From Deltaproteobacteria bacterium (GTDB lineage: Bacteria > Myxococcota_A > UBA9160 > UBA6930), in contig JAFDCZ010000021.1 in NCBI GenBank assembly GCA_019312665.1, forward strand, positions 1 through 32,361: a DNA stretch of 32,361 bases, given 5' to 3'. The notes below the pieces were generated by a model. The model saw only the letters and a program-made list of their open reading frames with translations, was not told the origin of the DNA and ran no database searches. Each line of letters starts with the position of its first letter. Positions within the stretch are counted from its first letter, which is position 1. Shown here one piece after another: positions 1 to 8,696 of this stretch. The translations under genes were made by a program, and so were the position numbers.

Positions 1-587
1 GCCGCGAGCCCTTCACGGTCTTCTTCGCCCGCCGCGGAACGCCGGCCTGGCAGCAAAAGACCCGCGACTTCGTCGTCATCAATCGCGTCATCGCATGCTG
101 GTTTGGCGTGCTCTCCCTCACCGCCGCAGCGCTCGTCGCCTGGGCCCCCCACGACTTCCTCTTCTCGATCGTCTACCCAAACCTGCTGATCTTCGTCATC
201 GGAATGCCGACCCAGCTCTGGTTCTCGCCGCTCTACCTCCGGACCTTCGGGCCCCAGCCCCCCGAGAGCGTGGAGACCACAATCCTCGGCATGCCGCTCA
301 CCTTCGACGCAGAGGCCGCCAGCGATGCGCGGGCGACGATCCAGTTCCGGGTGAGCGGCGAAGGTGCCGGCGACTACTGGATGCGCGTGTGCGACGGCGT
401 CTGCGAGAGCGCGGAAGGAGAAGCCCAGACCAGCGATCTCGTGATCCGCACACCCGGCAAGGTCTGGCTGGGAATCGCCCGCGGCGAAATCGATCCCGGC
501 CAGGCACTCCTCGATCAGCAGTACTCGATCGAAGGAGACAGCGGGATCCTGCTGAGCTTCGGAAAGTGGTTTCCAGGCAGGGGCTGA
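1..587 (+). CDS. Membrane protein with C-terminal SCP2-like domain (5' partial)
   Basis: The reading frame is open from the window edge (first complete codon at base 3), so the N-terminus lies outside. The visible part has two hydrophobic segments (around ACWFGVLSLTAAALVAW and FSIVYPNLLIFVIGMP), then a soluble C-terminal part of about 100 residues. That part ends in a pattern typical of the SCP2 sterol-carrier fold: a TPGKVWLGIARGEIDP stretch followed by a short Glu-Gly-Asp turn and a leucine-rich end. SCP2 domains bind lipids or sterols in a hydrophobic tunnel. The order of membrane segments followed by SCP2 suggests a lipid-handling protein at the inner membrane, but the missing N-terminus could carry another domain such as a flavodoxin-like fold. 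The domain call is from pattern recognition only. Confidence 0.7.
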   Translation, partial: REPFTVFFARRGTPAWQQKTRDFVVINRVIACWFGVLSLTAAALVAWAPHDFLFSIVYPNLLIFVIGMPTQLWFSPLYLRTFGPQPPESVETTILGMPLTFDAEAASDARATIQFRVSGEGAGDYWMRVCDGVCESAEGEAQTSDLVIRTPGKVWLGIARGEIDPGQALLDQQYSIEGDSGILLSFGKWFPGRG

Positions 588-748
588 CGCTCTCCTTTCT
601 CCGGAATACCGTTGCGGCACAACACGCCGAACCTGGCATGAGGCGGTCGAGATAAAACTTACGCCTCTCCCTTCACTCATCATCGCAATCGTTGGGATGT
701 TCCCTGAGCATGCGTTCGCCGAGTCAGAGGAGTCGCCCGCCCTGAAGG

Positions 749-2737
749 TCAAGGAGAAGCAGGCTCGAACCAGATCGGTGACGTGTAGGCGCGCTCCTGG
801 ATCGTCTTCGGCACGCGCGGATCCGAGCAGCCGTCCGGCCGCTCCGCCTCAGGGATGTCCAGGCAATGCCAGGTGGACCAACGGCAGCTCGGGTTCTCGA
901 TGACGCGCGCGTAGTAGACGGCAGCCATCGCCGGGTCGAAGTCCGGATCCTCCCACACTGCGCAGAGCGAATCCACGCCTGTTCCCGTGGGCTCGCAGGT
1001 GGTCAGGTCGACACTGGCACCATTCGCGGGGTCGCCTGCCACATCCTGCACCGATTGGTGAAAGAGGCCGTCGGCGCCCAGCCAGGCCTTGACGATCTGG
1101 AGCCGCTGCAGAGGAGCGCCTTCTGGATCGCGCAGCGCGTTCACAGCGAATCGCGGTGAACCCGCTCCACGGGGCGCCGGAGGCAAGTCGGATCCCATCG
1201 CAACGCCATCGCGATAGCCTGTCTCGACCAGGTCGGGGCGCTGACATAGATCCTTGGGCAGGTCCCAGCCGCCGAAGAAGCGTGGGGCAATCCGGGTGCC
1301 GCTGGTAGCGAAGGCCTCACGGCGCTGGAGCGCAGAAAAGATTGCGCCCCTCGAGTTCTCTTCCGCCCACACTCCGGCGAGGCCACCCGCGCTGCGGAAC
1401 AACTCGGGCCTCCTTTGATCCCCGACTGTGAGCATCTTTGAAACGGATCCGCCGGAGCCTCCCATCCAATCCGTCTCTGCAACGCCACCCGGGTTCGCAA
1501 GGTGGGTATCCGTGCTGCCGATGAAGCCGAACTTGTAGGGGTTCACTCCGATCCGTTCTCGCTCGCGAATCCCCTCGACGAGCGCATAGCGCGCATAGTC
1601 CAGTCGAGAGATGCAGCCGGTGCCCTTCTGGGCTCCCCATCCCGCGCCCTCCTCGCAGTCCTCGAACTCGAGGCCGCCCATGTCGCGGATCTTCTCGAAT
1701 TCGCAGAGCTCGTCGGGCCCCCCGACCACACCGTAGAGCCCATTGCGGCACTCCGAGTCGCCCTTCTGCTGCACGATCTCGACGATGGGCTCGAGCCCCG
1801 CGCGCAGCTGGGCCTGTTCACGCTGTTCCTCGGGCGACAAGTCGCGGTACCAGACCGAAAAGAGCTGACCGTTGGAGAGGTTGGGGTTGTGGGGAATAGC
1901 GATGGCGTCGCAGCCCGAGCCCGAATCGTTGCATTGCTGGCGCAGCTTCTTCCAGAACTCGGGCTCCTCCGGCGTGTCGATCCAGGAGATCGGCAACTCG
2001 GGAACGATCTCGTTCCGGAAGATCACGTTCCGATGGATCTTCGTGAACTTCGGAGAGCGGCTGTATTCGAAACCATGAAACGTCGTGAACGAACAGGCCT
2101 CACTGCGATCGTACCAACGCTCGGCGGCGTCCTGGATTTCCTGCCAGGCGGTTCGGGTAGCGGCGCGGCAGATGCGGAGCCCTTCGCCGCAGACCTCCTC
2201 ATTGCGGCCGAAGAGTGAGACGATCCCCGTCAGGTTCTTGCGGAAGCCCTCGAGGCCAAGGATGCGGGAAATAAGGGTGTCGCCATCGCCCCGGAAAATG
2301 CGACAGGAGTCCGTGTCATAGACTTCGGAGCCAGGCGTCGTGCATAGCGTCGTCTCGGCCAGCCACTCCGCGTGATCGGTGACGGCGGCGAAATCGAGGG
2401 GCCGGTCAATGCGAGCCTTGCGGGTCTGGCTGCCGTCCTCCGCCAGGGGCGGAAACCCGATCGTTTCGCCTCGGGCGAACCGATACGCATCATCCGGGGT
2501 GGAGATCGTGTCCTTCACCCTTGCGTCCATGGAGAGCCCGGTGTGCACGTGGAGATCGCCGAATAGCGGGCGACGCAGTGGATCGTGCTGGGTGCAGGCG
2601 ACGCGGCCTGCCGGAGTGGCCGGTTGCGCGGCTGCAGACGGCGGATCCCAGGGCTGCTTGCCTGGATCGAGATTGCAGGCGCCGAGGAGGCCTACCGAGA
2701 TGGCCATGAACGTGACGATCGGAATGCGGATTCTCAC
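749..2737 (-). CDS. DUF3604 family lipoprotein, PHP-like metal-binding fold
   Basis: The 662-residue product matches the DUF3604 family, whose reaction is not established. The GTG start is chosen because AGGAGG lies four bases upstream; the frame stays open further upstream, but only as a shadow of the sulfatase gene. The N-terminus is a lipoprotein signal ending in a lipobox (LLGAC, Cys21), so the protein is probably anchored in the periplasm or outer membrane. Metal-binding-like motifs resemble the PHP/amidohydrolase superfamily: GDLHVHT (His63, His65), VTDHAEW (Asp121, His122), IPHNPNLS and GSTDTHLA. The gene begins 19 bases after a sulfatase and is the last of three operon genes. DUF3604 genes are often seen beside sulfatases. 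I infer a hydrolytic or accessory role on the same substrates; this is not shown by the sequence. Confidence 0.9.
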   Translation of the reverse strand: MRIRIPIVTFMAISVGLLGACNLDPGKQPWDPPSAAAQPATPAGRVACTQHDPLRRPLFGDLHVHTGLSMDARVKDTISTPDDAYRFARGETIGFPPLAEDGSQTRKARIDRPLDFAAVTDHAEWLAETTLCTTPGSEVYDTDSCRIFRGDGDTLISRILGLEGFRKNLTGIVSLFGRNEEVCGEGLRICRAATRTAWQEIQDAAERWYDRSEACSFTTFHGFEYSRSPKFTKIHRNVIFRNEIVPELPISWIDTPEEPEFWKKLRQQCNDSGSGCDAIAIPHNPNLSNGQLFSVWYRDLSPEEQREQAQLRAGLEPIVEIVQQKGDSECRNGLYGVVGGPDELCEFEKIRDMGGLEFEDCEEGAGWGAQKGTGCISRLDYARYALVEGIRERERIGVNPYKFGFIGSTDTHLANPGGVAETDWMGGSGGSVSKMLTVGDQRRPELFRSAGGLAGVWAEENSRGAIFSALQRREAFATSGTRIAPRFFGGWDLPKDLCQRPDLVETGYRDGVAMGSDLPPAPRGAGSPRFAVNALRDPEGAPLQRLQIVKAWLGADGLFHQSVQDVAGDPANGASVDLTTCEPTGTGVDSLCAVWEDPDFDPAMAAVYYARVIENPSCRWSTWHCLDIPEAERPDGCSDPRVPKTIQERAYTSPIWFEPASP

Positions 2738-2756
2738 GATGCCTCCTTCGACGAAG

Positions 2757-4352
2757 TCATCGCCCTTCTGCCGATTCTTCTCTCCAGCCCCGCGGGTTGG
2801 CGAGAAATTCCGAACGCCACACGTCGAGACGCTCTCCGAGCTTTGCCGCAATCTCGGGCCGGGTCTTCGCGACGTTGTAGGCCTCGGCCGGATCCCGTTG
2901 CAGCTCGTAGAGAAGTGGCCAGGTGCCGAGCGTCGGAACCGGCTCGCCCCCGTCCGGCGGGGTGTAATCGCGGCTGCTGAGCAGCCTACCCCCCAGTGTG
3001 TCCTGCTTGTCGAGCGGTGCTGGCCAGACGTAGTGGCTGTTGCGCTCGATGAGCTTCCAGTTGCCAACGCGGATGGCTTCGATGTCGTAGTCATGAGAGA
3101 AGAAGATCGGGCGCTCGGGAAACTCGGCCCCGCTCTGGGACAGCACCGGCCAGAGATCTGCTCCGTCGATCGTACGGTCGGACGGAAGCCCGAGGCCCGC
3201 AAGCCCGAGGAAGGTCGGCAACAAGTCGATACTCATCGCAGGCTCGTCGCTCACCGCGCCCGCTTCGATGCGGCCTGGCCACCAGGCGATGAAGGGAACG
3301 CGGAAGCCCCCCTCGTAGCTCTGCCCCTTGCGGCCGCGCAAGCCACCGGAAGCGCCCTCGAACCAGGGGCCATTATCGCTGGTCACGATCACGAGCGTCT
3401 CTTCTGCAATCCCGGCGCGCTCCAGGGCCGCGATCACCTCACCTACGCTCCAGTCGAATTCCGACACCGCATCGCCATAGGGCCCTCCATCCGAGCGCCC
3501 GGCGAAGGCTTCACTCGGGTAGAAGGGTTGGTGGGGATCCTTGTGCGCCATGTAGATGAAGAATGGTTCCTCGTGAGGTTCTTCGATGAACTCCACCGCC
3601 GCCTCGGTGAAGATCGCCGTGTAGGGTTCCTGGTCGAGGCCGATGTCGGCCACTTCCTCGGTCTGGTCGCGCCAGAACGCCACGGGCCAATCATCGTTCG
3701 ACATGTTGAAACCGACGAAGCGGTCGAAGCCGTGGTTGAACGGGTGGTACTCGGGAAGCGCGGTGAAGTCGCCCAGATGCCACTTGCCGATCGCCATGCT
3801 TTGGTAGCCTGCGAGCTTCAGCGCCTCTGGGATGGTGATTTCCGACGGAGGAAGGCCGGCGACGGCATTTCCGCCGCCCGGCATGTCGATCGAGGCGAGC
3901 TTGGCAAAGAACAGACCAGCGCCGTGGGAGAGCCGACGCAGCAAGCTGTCGCCCGCGGCCTGCAACGCGGTCATGATGCCACTGCGCAACGGATAGCGAC
4001 CCGTGAGCAAGCCAACCCGGGAGGGCGAACAGATCGGAGCGCTCGAATAGAACTGCGTGAAGCGCATGCCCTCAGCCGCGAGTTCATCGATATGAGGCGT
4101 CTCGATCGCCCTGCTGCCCTGCACACCGAGATCCCCGTAGCCGAGGTCATCCGCAAGGATCACCACCAGGTTCGGGCGCGGGGACATGGCTCCGGGGATG
4201 GGCGACACGAAACCCTCGACCGGGGCGGCGGCCTTCGCAGGATCTCGGAAGACACTCCGGTCGATTCCATGATCGATCGGTGTCGTGGCCAGGCGAACCA
4301 GCCAGACACCTGCCATGGCGAGGATCAGCAGCGGGACGAGCCAACGCAACAC
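2757..4352 (-). CDS. Sulfatase (arylsulfatase A type), membrane-anchored
   Basis: This 531-residue type I sulfatase hydrolyses a sulfate ester on a substrate that cannot be told from sequence. The signature CSPSR is at residues 108-112; Cys108 would be converted to formylglycine by a maturation enzyme not found in this window. Metal-site motifs are the ADDLGYGD Asp pair, SDNGPW, and the GKWHLG Lys/His motif. An N-terminal hydrophobic segment (residues 4-20) with no clear cleavage site suggests a periplasmic enzyme held by a membrane anchor. The GTG start follows the stop of the upstream sulfatase by four bases, implying translational coupling; a TTG one codon later is also possible. The C-terminal part has the usual sulfatase ending ([11 protein letters not shown] followed by a Trp-containing tail). 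Confidence 0.95.
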   Translation of the reverse strand: MLRWLVPLLILAMAGVWLVRLATTPIDHGIDRSVFRDPAKAAAPVEGFVSPIPGAMSPRPNLVVILADDLGYGDLGVQGSRAIETPHIDELAAEGMRFTQFYSSAPICSPSRVGLLTGRYPLRSGIMTALQAAGDSLLRRLSHGAGLFFAKLASIDMPGGGNAVAGLPPSEITIPEALKLAGYQSMAIGKWHLGDFTALPEYHPFNHGFDRFVGFNMSNDDWPVAFWRDQTEEVADIGLDQEPYTAIFTEAAVEFIEEPHEEPFFIYMAHKDPHQPFYPSEAFAGRSDGGPYGDAVSEFDWSVGEVIAALERAGIAEETLVIVTSDNGPWFEGASGGLRGRKGQSYEGGFRVPFIAWWPGRIEAGAVSDEPAMSIDLLPTFLGLAGLGLPSDRTIDGADLWPVLSQSGAEFPERPIFFSHDYDIEAIRVGNWKLIERNSHYVWPAPLDKQDTLGGRLLSSRDYTPPDGGEPVPTLGTWPLLYELQRDPAEAYNVAKTRPEIAAKLGERLDVWRSEFLANPRGWREESAEGR

Positions 4353-4356
4353 GATC

Positions 4357-5922
4357 CTAGTCCTTGCCGAAGGGGAGCAGATCCCTCGCCTTTTGTTTCA
4401 TGATCTTCCAGCGGATCGCGGACATGCTCATGTCGATCTCCTGCTGGCTCTGGAACGGGATTTCGACCGTTGCCGGTTCGGGCTCATTCCCACCGGGAAG
4501 GATCAAACCTTCCTGCGCGACACTGAACAGGAACGGGTAGACCATCTTCATCAGCGGCTCGAGAATCCACAGACTGGTGGTGCCGATGTTCACCTCTTCT
4601 CTCGGATCCTGCTCCACATTGAATACGCGGGGAGCCCAGAGTCGTTTCCAGGATCGATCCCGCGGCGCCGGATCGTCCCCGGTCATGAAGATCTTGAAGC
4701 GCCGCCACTTCGCGGCCAACAGCGTACGCCCCGAGAAGAACAGCACACTCTCCCGCGCGGATGTCTTCGTTTCACCTAACAGGAGCGGACTCTGATCGAG
4801 CCCGTCGAAGGCCCGGTCGTCTGGCACCTCACCGCCAGCGACCTTCGCGAGCGTCGGAAAGAGATCGACGAGCGCGACGATTTCGTTGCTGGTGCGGCCC
4901 GGTTCGATGTGCCCGGGCCAACGAGCCATCATCGGTGTGCGGATCGAGCCCTCGAAGGCGCTTCCCAGGTATCCGCGATACGCGCCCGAGGAGGAAACCA
5001 CGGGGTAGTAGGCTGCATCGGGTCCGTTGTCGCTCAGGTAGAGGACGAGGGTGTCGTCGGCGATGCCCGCCTCTTCCACCGCATCGACGATCTGCCCGAC
5101 GCGGTGATCATGCTCGATCATCACGTCCGAGAAGGCACCGTTCCCGGATTTGCCGGCGAAATCCGGATGCGGAAGATAGGGGTGGTGGACCAGCGACCAG
5201 GATACGAACAGGAAGAAAGGCTCCTCCCCGCCAGCATGCTCATGGATGTAGCTGACCGACTTCTCGGCGATGCGCTCATCGATGAAGGGACGGTTGTCGA
5301 CCGTGTAGGGCTCGACCTTGCTCACGGCCTCACCCTTTCGGCCCTCGAGCAGGTGAGGAATCGTCGAGACATTGGCATCGAAGCCGACGAGATCGCGGTA
5401 CGTGGCGACATTCGTCGAGAAAGGAAAACCCCACCATTCATCGAAGCCCTGATCGGTGGGATAGCGGCCCGGTGAATCGCCGAGATGCCACTTGCCGAAG
5501 ATCGCGGTGTCGTAGCCTGCATCTGCAAGCATTTCAGCGACGGTGATCTCCCAAGGCGGCAGCCCGCCGGGAAGCCCCGGAGTGCCCACCCGCCAGGTTC
5601 CAGAGCGGACCGGCATGCGGCCCGTCATGAGTGCCGAGCGCGAAGGCGTGCACTCGACCTCCACGTTGAAATTGGTCAAGCGCAGACCTTCGGCGGCCAA
5701 CTGGTCGAGCCGAGGTGTGGGTGCCCCGCGCAAGGCGCCCCCGCCGTAGGCGCCGATTTCTCCGAAGCCCAGGTTGTCGCTCAGCATGAGCACGATGTTG
5801 GGGGGCCGCTCGTCGGCGTGGGCGACGACGACGCCCGCGAGCCAGATCGCTCCGGCCACCAACATCATCTGCCCGGCTCTGCCCGGCGAAACTAGTGAAG
5901 TAGCATTCGAGAGACTCCGCAT
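4357..5922 (-). CDS. Sulfatase (arylsulfatase A type), secreted
   Basis: First gene of the three-gene minus-strand operon, 521 residues. The formylglycine signature is CTPSR at residues 91-95. Other catalytic motifs are LSDNLGFGE (Asp-Asn where the family usually has Asp-Asp), GKWHLGD and LSDNGPDA. The N-terminus has a long basic leader followed by a hydrophobic stretch and a likely cleavage after AHA, so export to the periplasm is expected. The ATG start has a GGGGAGG Shine-Dalgarno very close upstream; Met18 or Met19 just before the hydrophobic stretch are alternative starts. The two sulfatases are clearly paralogous families but differ in leader type and in the residues around the active site, so they probably act on different sulfate positions or substrates (inference). 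Confidence 0.95.
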   Translation of the reverse strand: MRSLSNATSLVSPGRAGQMMLVAGAIWLAGVVVAHADERPPNIVLMLSDNLGFGEIGAYGGGALRGAPTPRLDQLAAEGLRLTNFNVEVECTPSRSALMTGRMPVRSGTWRVGTPGLPGGLPPWEITVAEMLADAGYDTAIFGKWHLGDSPGRYPTDQGFDEWWGFPFSTNVATYRDLVGFDANVSTIPHLLEGRKGEAVSKVEPYTVDNRPFIDERIAEKSVSYIHEHAGGEEPFFLFVSWSLVHHPYLPHPDFAGKSGNGAFSDVMIEHDHRVGQIVDAVEEAGIADDTLVLYLSDNGPDAAYYPVVSSSGAYRGYLGSAFEGSIRTPMMARWPGHIEPGRTSNEIVALVDLFPTLAKVAGGEVPDDRAFDGLDQSPLLLGETKTSARESVLFFSGRTLLAAKWRRFKIFMTGDDPAPRDRSWKRLWAPRVFNVEQDPREEVNIGTTSLWILEPLMKMVYPFLFSVAQEGLILPGGNEPEPATVEIPFQSQQEIDMSMSAIRWKIMKQKARDLLPFGKD

Positions 5923-6063
5923 ATCCTCCCCTCGATCGGTGGACTGGCTGGGATCCTACCCGATCGGGCCCCGACCATGCCGATCCGCCGGCTGAGGTAC
6001 GGCCCCATGCGCCCGCGCTAGTGTCGCTGCCCATCACAAGCTGTGCTGAGAGGGAGACACGAG

Positions 6064-6765
6064 ATGGCCGACGAACCCGTCCGATATGAGCGTCACGGGG
6101 ATGTCGCGCTCCTGCGGGTCGATGACGGAAGAGCCAACGCGTTCTCCGCCCCGCTGATCGAAGCGCTGAACCGGCAGCTCGACCGAGCCGAGCAAGAAGC
6201 CAGCGCGGTGGTGTGGATCGGAAGACCCGGCTGTTTTTCGGGCGGCTTCGACCTGCGCGTGATGGGCTCCGGGCCCGCGCAGGCCCGGGCGCTCGTCACC
6301 CCCGGCGCGGAGCTCTTTCTGCGCCTATACGAGTACCCCCGACCCATCGTCCTGGCCTGCACCGGCCACGCCCTGGCGGCCGGAGCGGTCGCGCTGCTCG
6401 CTTGCGATACCCGGATCGGGGCAGCGGGCGACTATCGGATCGGACTCAACGAAGTAGCGATCCGCGTGGCGCTTCCGATCTTCGCCCTCGAACTCGCGCG
6501 GGCGCGGCTCTCGAAGCGACACTACGAGCAGGCGACGCTTCATGCGCGCCTCTACGACCCGCCCGGCGCAGTCGATGCCGGCTACCTGGACCGCGTCGTG
6601 GCCGCCGACGAGTTGGAGGAGCAAGCCATCGCGGAGGCCCAGCGGCTAGGCGAGTTCAGGCGCGGAGCCTTCATCGAAACGAAGCGGCGATCCCACGGCG
6701 CGATTGCCGCTGCGATCCGCGACACATTGGAAGAAGACCTCAGCGCTCTCTTCCCGGAGCGTTGA
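6064..6765 (+). CDS. Crotonase-family protein (enoyl-CoA hydratase/isomerase)
   Basis: The 233-residue product has the crotonase fold: an N-terminal strand region, oxyanion-hole motifs SGGFDLR (residues 59-65) and GHALAAGAVALLACD (101-115), and a helical C-terminus. The ATG is chosen because GAGAGGGAG lies eight bases upstream; a CTG-type extension to about 6043 has no support. Of the two glutamates used by enoyl-CoA hydratases, the second is present (Glu130 in GLNEV), but the first is replaced by Val109. A single-Glu site is typical of 3,2-enoyl-CoA isomerases, so an isomerase or another acyl-CoA reaction is more likely than hydration. It is divergent from the sulfatase operon with 141 bases between start codons, and somewhat short for the family (usually 250-260). 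Confidence 0.9.
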   Translation: MADEPVRYERHGDVALLRVDDGRANAFSAPLIEALNRQLDRAEQEASAVVWIGRPGCFSGGFDLRVMGSGPAQARALVTPGAELFLRLYEYPRPIVLACTGHALAAGAVALLACDTRIGAAGDYRIGLNEVAIRVALPIFALELARARLSKRHYEQATLHARLYDPPGAVDAGYLDRVVAADELEEQAIAEAQRLGEFRRGAFIETKRRSHGAIAAAIRDTLEEDLSALFPER

Positions 6766-7149
6766 GCGGCAGCCTCAGCCGTCCAACCCTCATCCCGCAA
6801 CCAACGGAGCGATTCGAGTGTGCGCCGAACCCGAAGCGCCTGGGCGTCGTCGACCTGCGGACAGGGCGATCATATGGTGTTCGCCATGGCATGGCCGCAG
6901 CGCCGAAGGGCTTCCTTGACGAGCCCCGCCGTCGATGCTGGACACGACCCGATACGGTAGGGAGTTCGCACGAGGAGTCCGAAGCTGCACGACACGCGGG
7001 TGCTAACTTCATCGACTTGAGCTGTCAGGAAGAAATCGACGCATTCTCCGGGGAGCGACTCTCAAGCGCATCCCCGTGCGGTTCGTTCCTGTGTCGCGAG
7101 CCGGTGGATCGACAGCATTGCGCACGAAGAACAACCGAGGATGGCAGCC
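6766..7149 (+). other. Intergenic stretch without recognisable gene
   Basis: About 380 bases between the crotonase-family gene and the patatin gene. I see no convincing coding region, RNA gene or strong hairpin. The many short open frames do not resemble known proteins and have no ribosome-binding sites. It presumably holds the patatin promoter, but no convincing -35/-10 pair can be named. Confidence 0.5.
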
Positions 7150-8286
7150 ATGAGTTCAGATTCGAAGGGCGCCCGAACCGCATTGGTCCTCTCCGGCGGA
7201 GGCGCGCGCGGCGCGTATCAGGCTGGGGTCATGCAGGGCCTGCGCGACCTCGGCGTGCTCGATTCCCCAACCGTTCGTATCGACACCTTCGTAGGCTCGA
7301 GCGCGGGCGCCATCAATTCGACAATGCTCGCCGCACATGCAGACTCGCCCTCGAGAGGGATCGATGCTCTCGTCGATCTGTGGAGTGGCATTCAGGCTAA
7401 TCAGATCTTTCGCACCGACGTGCGGAGCATCGGAAGTACCGGGGTCCGCTGGGCCTGGGACCTCACCTTCGGCGGGGCGGTGGGTGGTGTCGCCTCGAAG
7501 TCGTTGCTCGACACGTCGCCCCTGCGCGAGTTCCTGACGGAAAATCTCCCCTTCGAACAGCTCGGGAGCCAGCTCGAGGCCGGAGCCCTTCACGCGCTCG
7601 CGCTCTCCGCGACGGATCTCACGACGGCTGATGGAGTGCTGTTCCTGCAAGGGCAGCCCGACGTCCAGCCCTGGGAGCGCAGGCGATGGCGCATCGAACC
7701 CACGCGGATCGGTCCCGAACACGTGCTCGCATCGAGTGCCATTCCGATGCTGTTCCCCTCAGTGGAGATCGATGGTCGTCATTTCGGAGACGGATCCGTC
7801 CGCAACACGAGCCCGTTGAGCCCGGCCATCAATCTGGGCGCCGAGAAGGTCATTGCCGTGAGCGTGCGTGAACCCGCGCAGACGACACCGAGGAAGCGCC
7901 GTCACGAAGCTCCCTCCATCGCGCAGATCGCAGGCGTGCTTCTGGATGCCGTCATGCTCGACGCAATCGAGGTCGACATCGATCACAGTGAGCGCGTGAA
8001 CCGCAGCGTCACGACCTACCACCGGGGCACTTCGCCGAGTTCCTTCCGCAAAGTCGATGTCCTGTGGATCCAACCGTCGGCAAACTTCACTGCCGTCGCC
8101 GAAGAGTTCAGCCGCCGAATTCCCGCCGTCGTTCGCTACGTCATGCGGGGGCTCGGCAGCGAGGATGCGACACACGAGCTCAGCAGCTATCTGCTCTTCG
8201 ATTCGGAGTTCTGCGGCCGTCTGATTGAGATCGGCCGCGGCGACGTAGAAGCAGCTCGTGGCGACATCGAGGCATTCTTCGCTTAG
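7150..8286 (+). CDS. Patatin-like phospholipase family protein
   Basis: The 378-residue product has the patatin acyl-hydrolase core. The anion-binding loop is GGGARGAY (from Gly16), the nucleophile elbow is GSSAG (49-53, Ser51), and the second member of the Ser-Asp dyad is Asp214 in FGDGSVRN. No signal peptide is visible, so the protein is probably cytoplasmic or peripheral at the membrane, releasing fatty acids from lipids. I chose the second ATG because GAGG lies nine bases before it; the ATG nine bases upstream directly abuts that GAGG. The C-terminal 120 residues, after the IAQIAGVLLDAVMLDA helix, are typical of bacterial patatins of the RssA-related group. It stands alone, with decayed sequence downstream. 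Confidence 0.93.
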   Translation: MSSDSKGARTALVLSGGGARGAYQAGVMQGLRDLGVLDSPTVRIDTFVGSSAGAINSTMLAAHADSPSRGIDALVDLWSGIQANQIFRTDVRSIGSTGVRWAWDLTFGGAVGGVASKSLLDTSPLREFLTENLPFEQLGSQLEAGALHALALSATDLTTADGVLFLQGQPDVQPWERRRWRIEPTRIGPEHVLASSAIPMLFPSVEIDGRHFGDGSVRNTSPLSPAINLGAEKVIAVSVREPAQTTPRKRRHEAPSIAQIAGVLLDAVMLDAIEVDIDHSERVNRSVTTYHRGTSPSSFRKVDVLWIQPSANFTAVAEEFSRRIPAVVRYVMRGLGSEDATHELSSYLLFDSEFCGRLIEIGRGDVEAARGDIEAFFA

Positions 8287-8460
8287 ACATGCGGAGGATC
8301 ACCATCTCGAGCAGCCAGTCCCAGGCCGGCAGGGTTTTCGCGGCCACCGCGATCATATCTCCAGGCCCACGACCTCTCGTGCCCGTACCTTGTATGCCGG
8401 CACCGGAGCCTCGGCCATCGGCATCATCTTCTGGGGCGCCAGAGAGCCCTCGGCCTAGAG
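8287..8460 (-). pseudogene. Possible C-terminal remnant of a short-chain dehydrogenase
   Basis: Read on the minus strand, two frames together give segments like the end of an SDR: an Ala-Tyr-x-x-x-x-Ala-x-x-Val-Val region (PAYKVRAREVVGLE, which then hits a stop) and, in another frame, MIAVAAKTLPAWDWLLEM followed by a basic tail. SDR proteins often end with a similar G-x-x-(N)-(hydrophobic)-LP pattern. The two pieces need a frameshift to join, and no Rossmann part is present. This is weak, motif-level resemblance only; it may be chance in a GC-rich noncoding stretch. Confidence 0.22.
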
Positions 8461-8696
8461 GCCCCGATGAAGGACATCTCATCGAAGCGCGAGAACGATG
8501 GAGCGCCTACCGAGCAAGCTACGGTCTACACTTTCATGTCCCGGACGGCTTCCACGGGCCGGAATTCAGCGACCCCGAGCTCGCCGTTACGGCCTTCGGA
8601 GCGCTCCTCGAACTCGCGGGCTTCGACCCGCCATGGCTTTTCGCCGCGACACTCCCCGCGCACAAACCAATGAACGACTCTGAGAGGACACACGAC

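Noticed and set aside
2379..4403. Long plus-strand open frame of over 600 codons
   Set aside because: It is antisense to the DUF3604 and sulfatase genes, and its product shows no family features; it is a shadow of high GC codon use.
6213..7400. Plus-strand frame bridging the crotonase and patatin genes
   Set aside because: Arg/Pro-rich shadow frame overlapping two well-supported genes in other frames.
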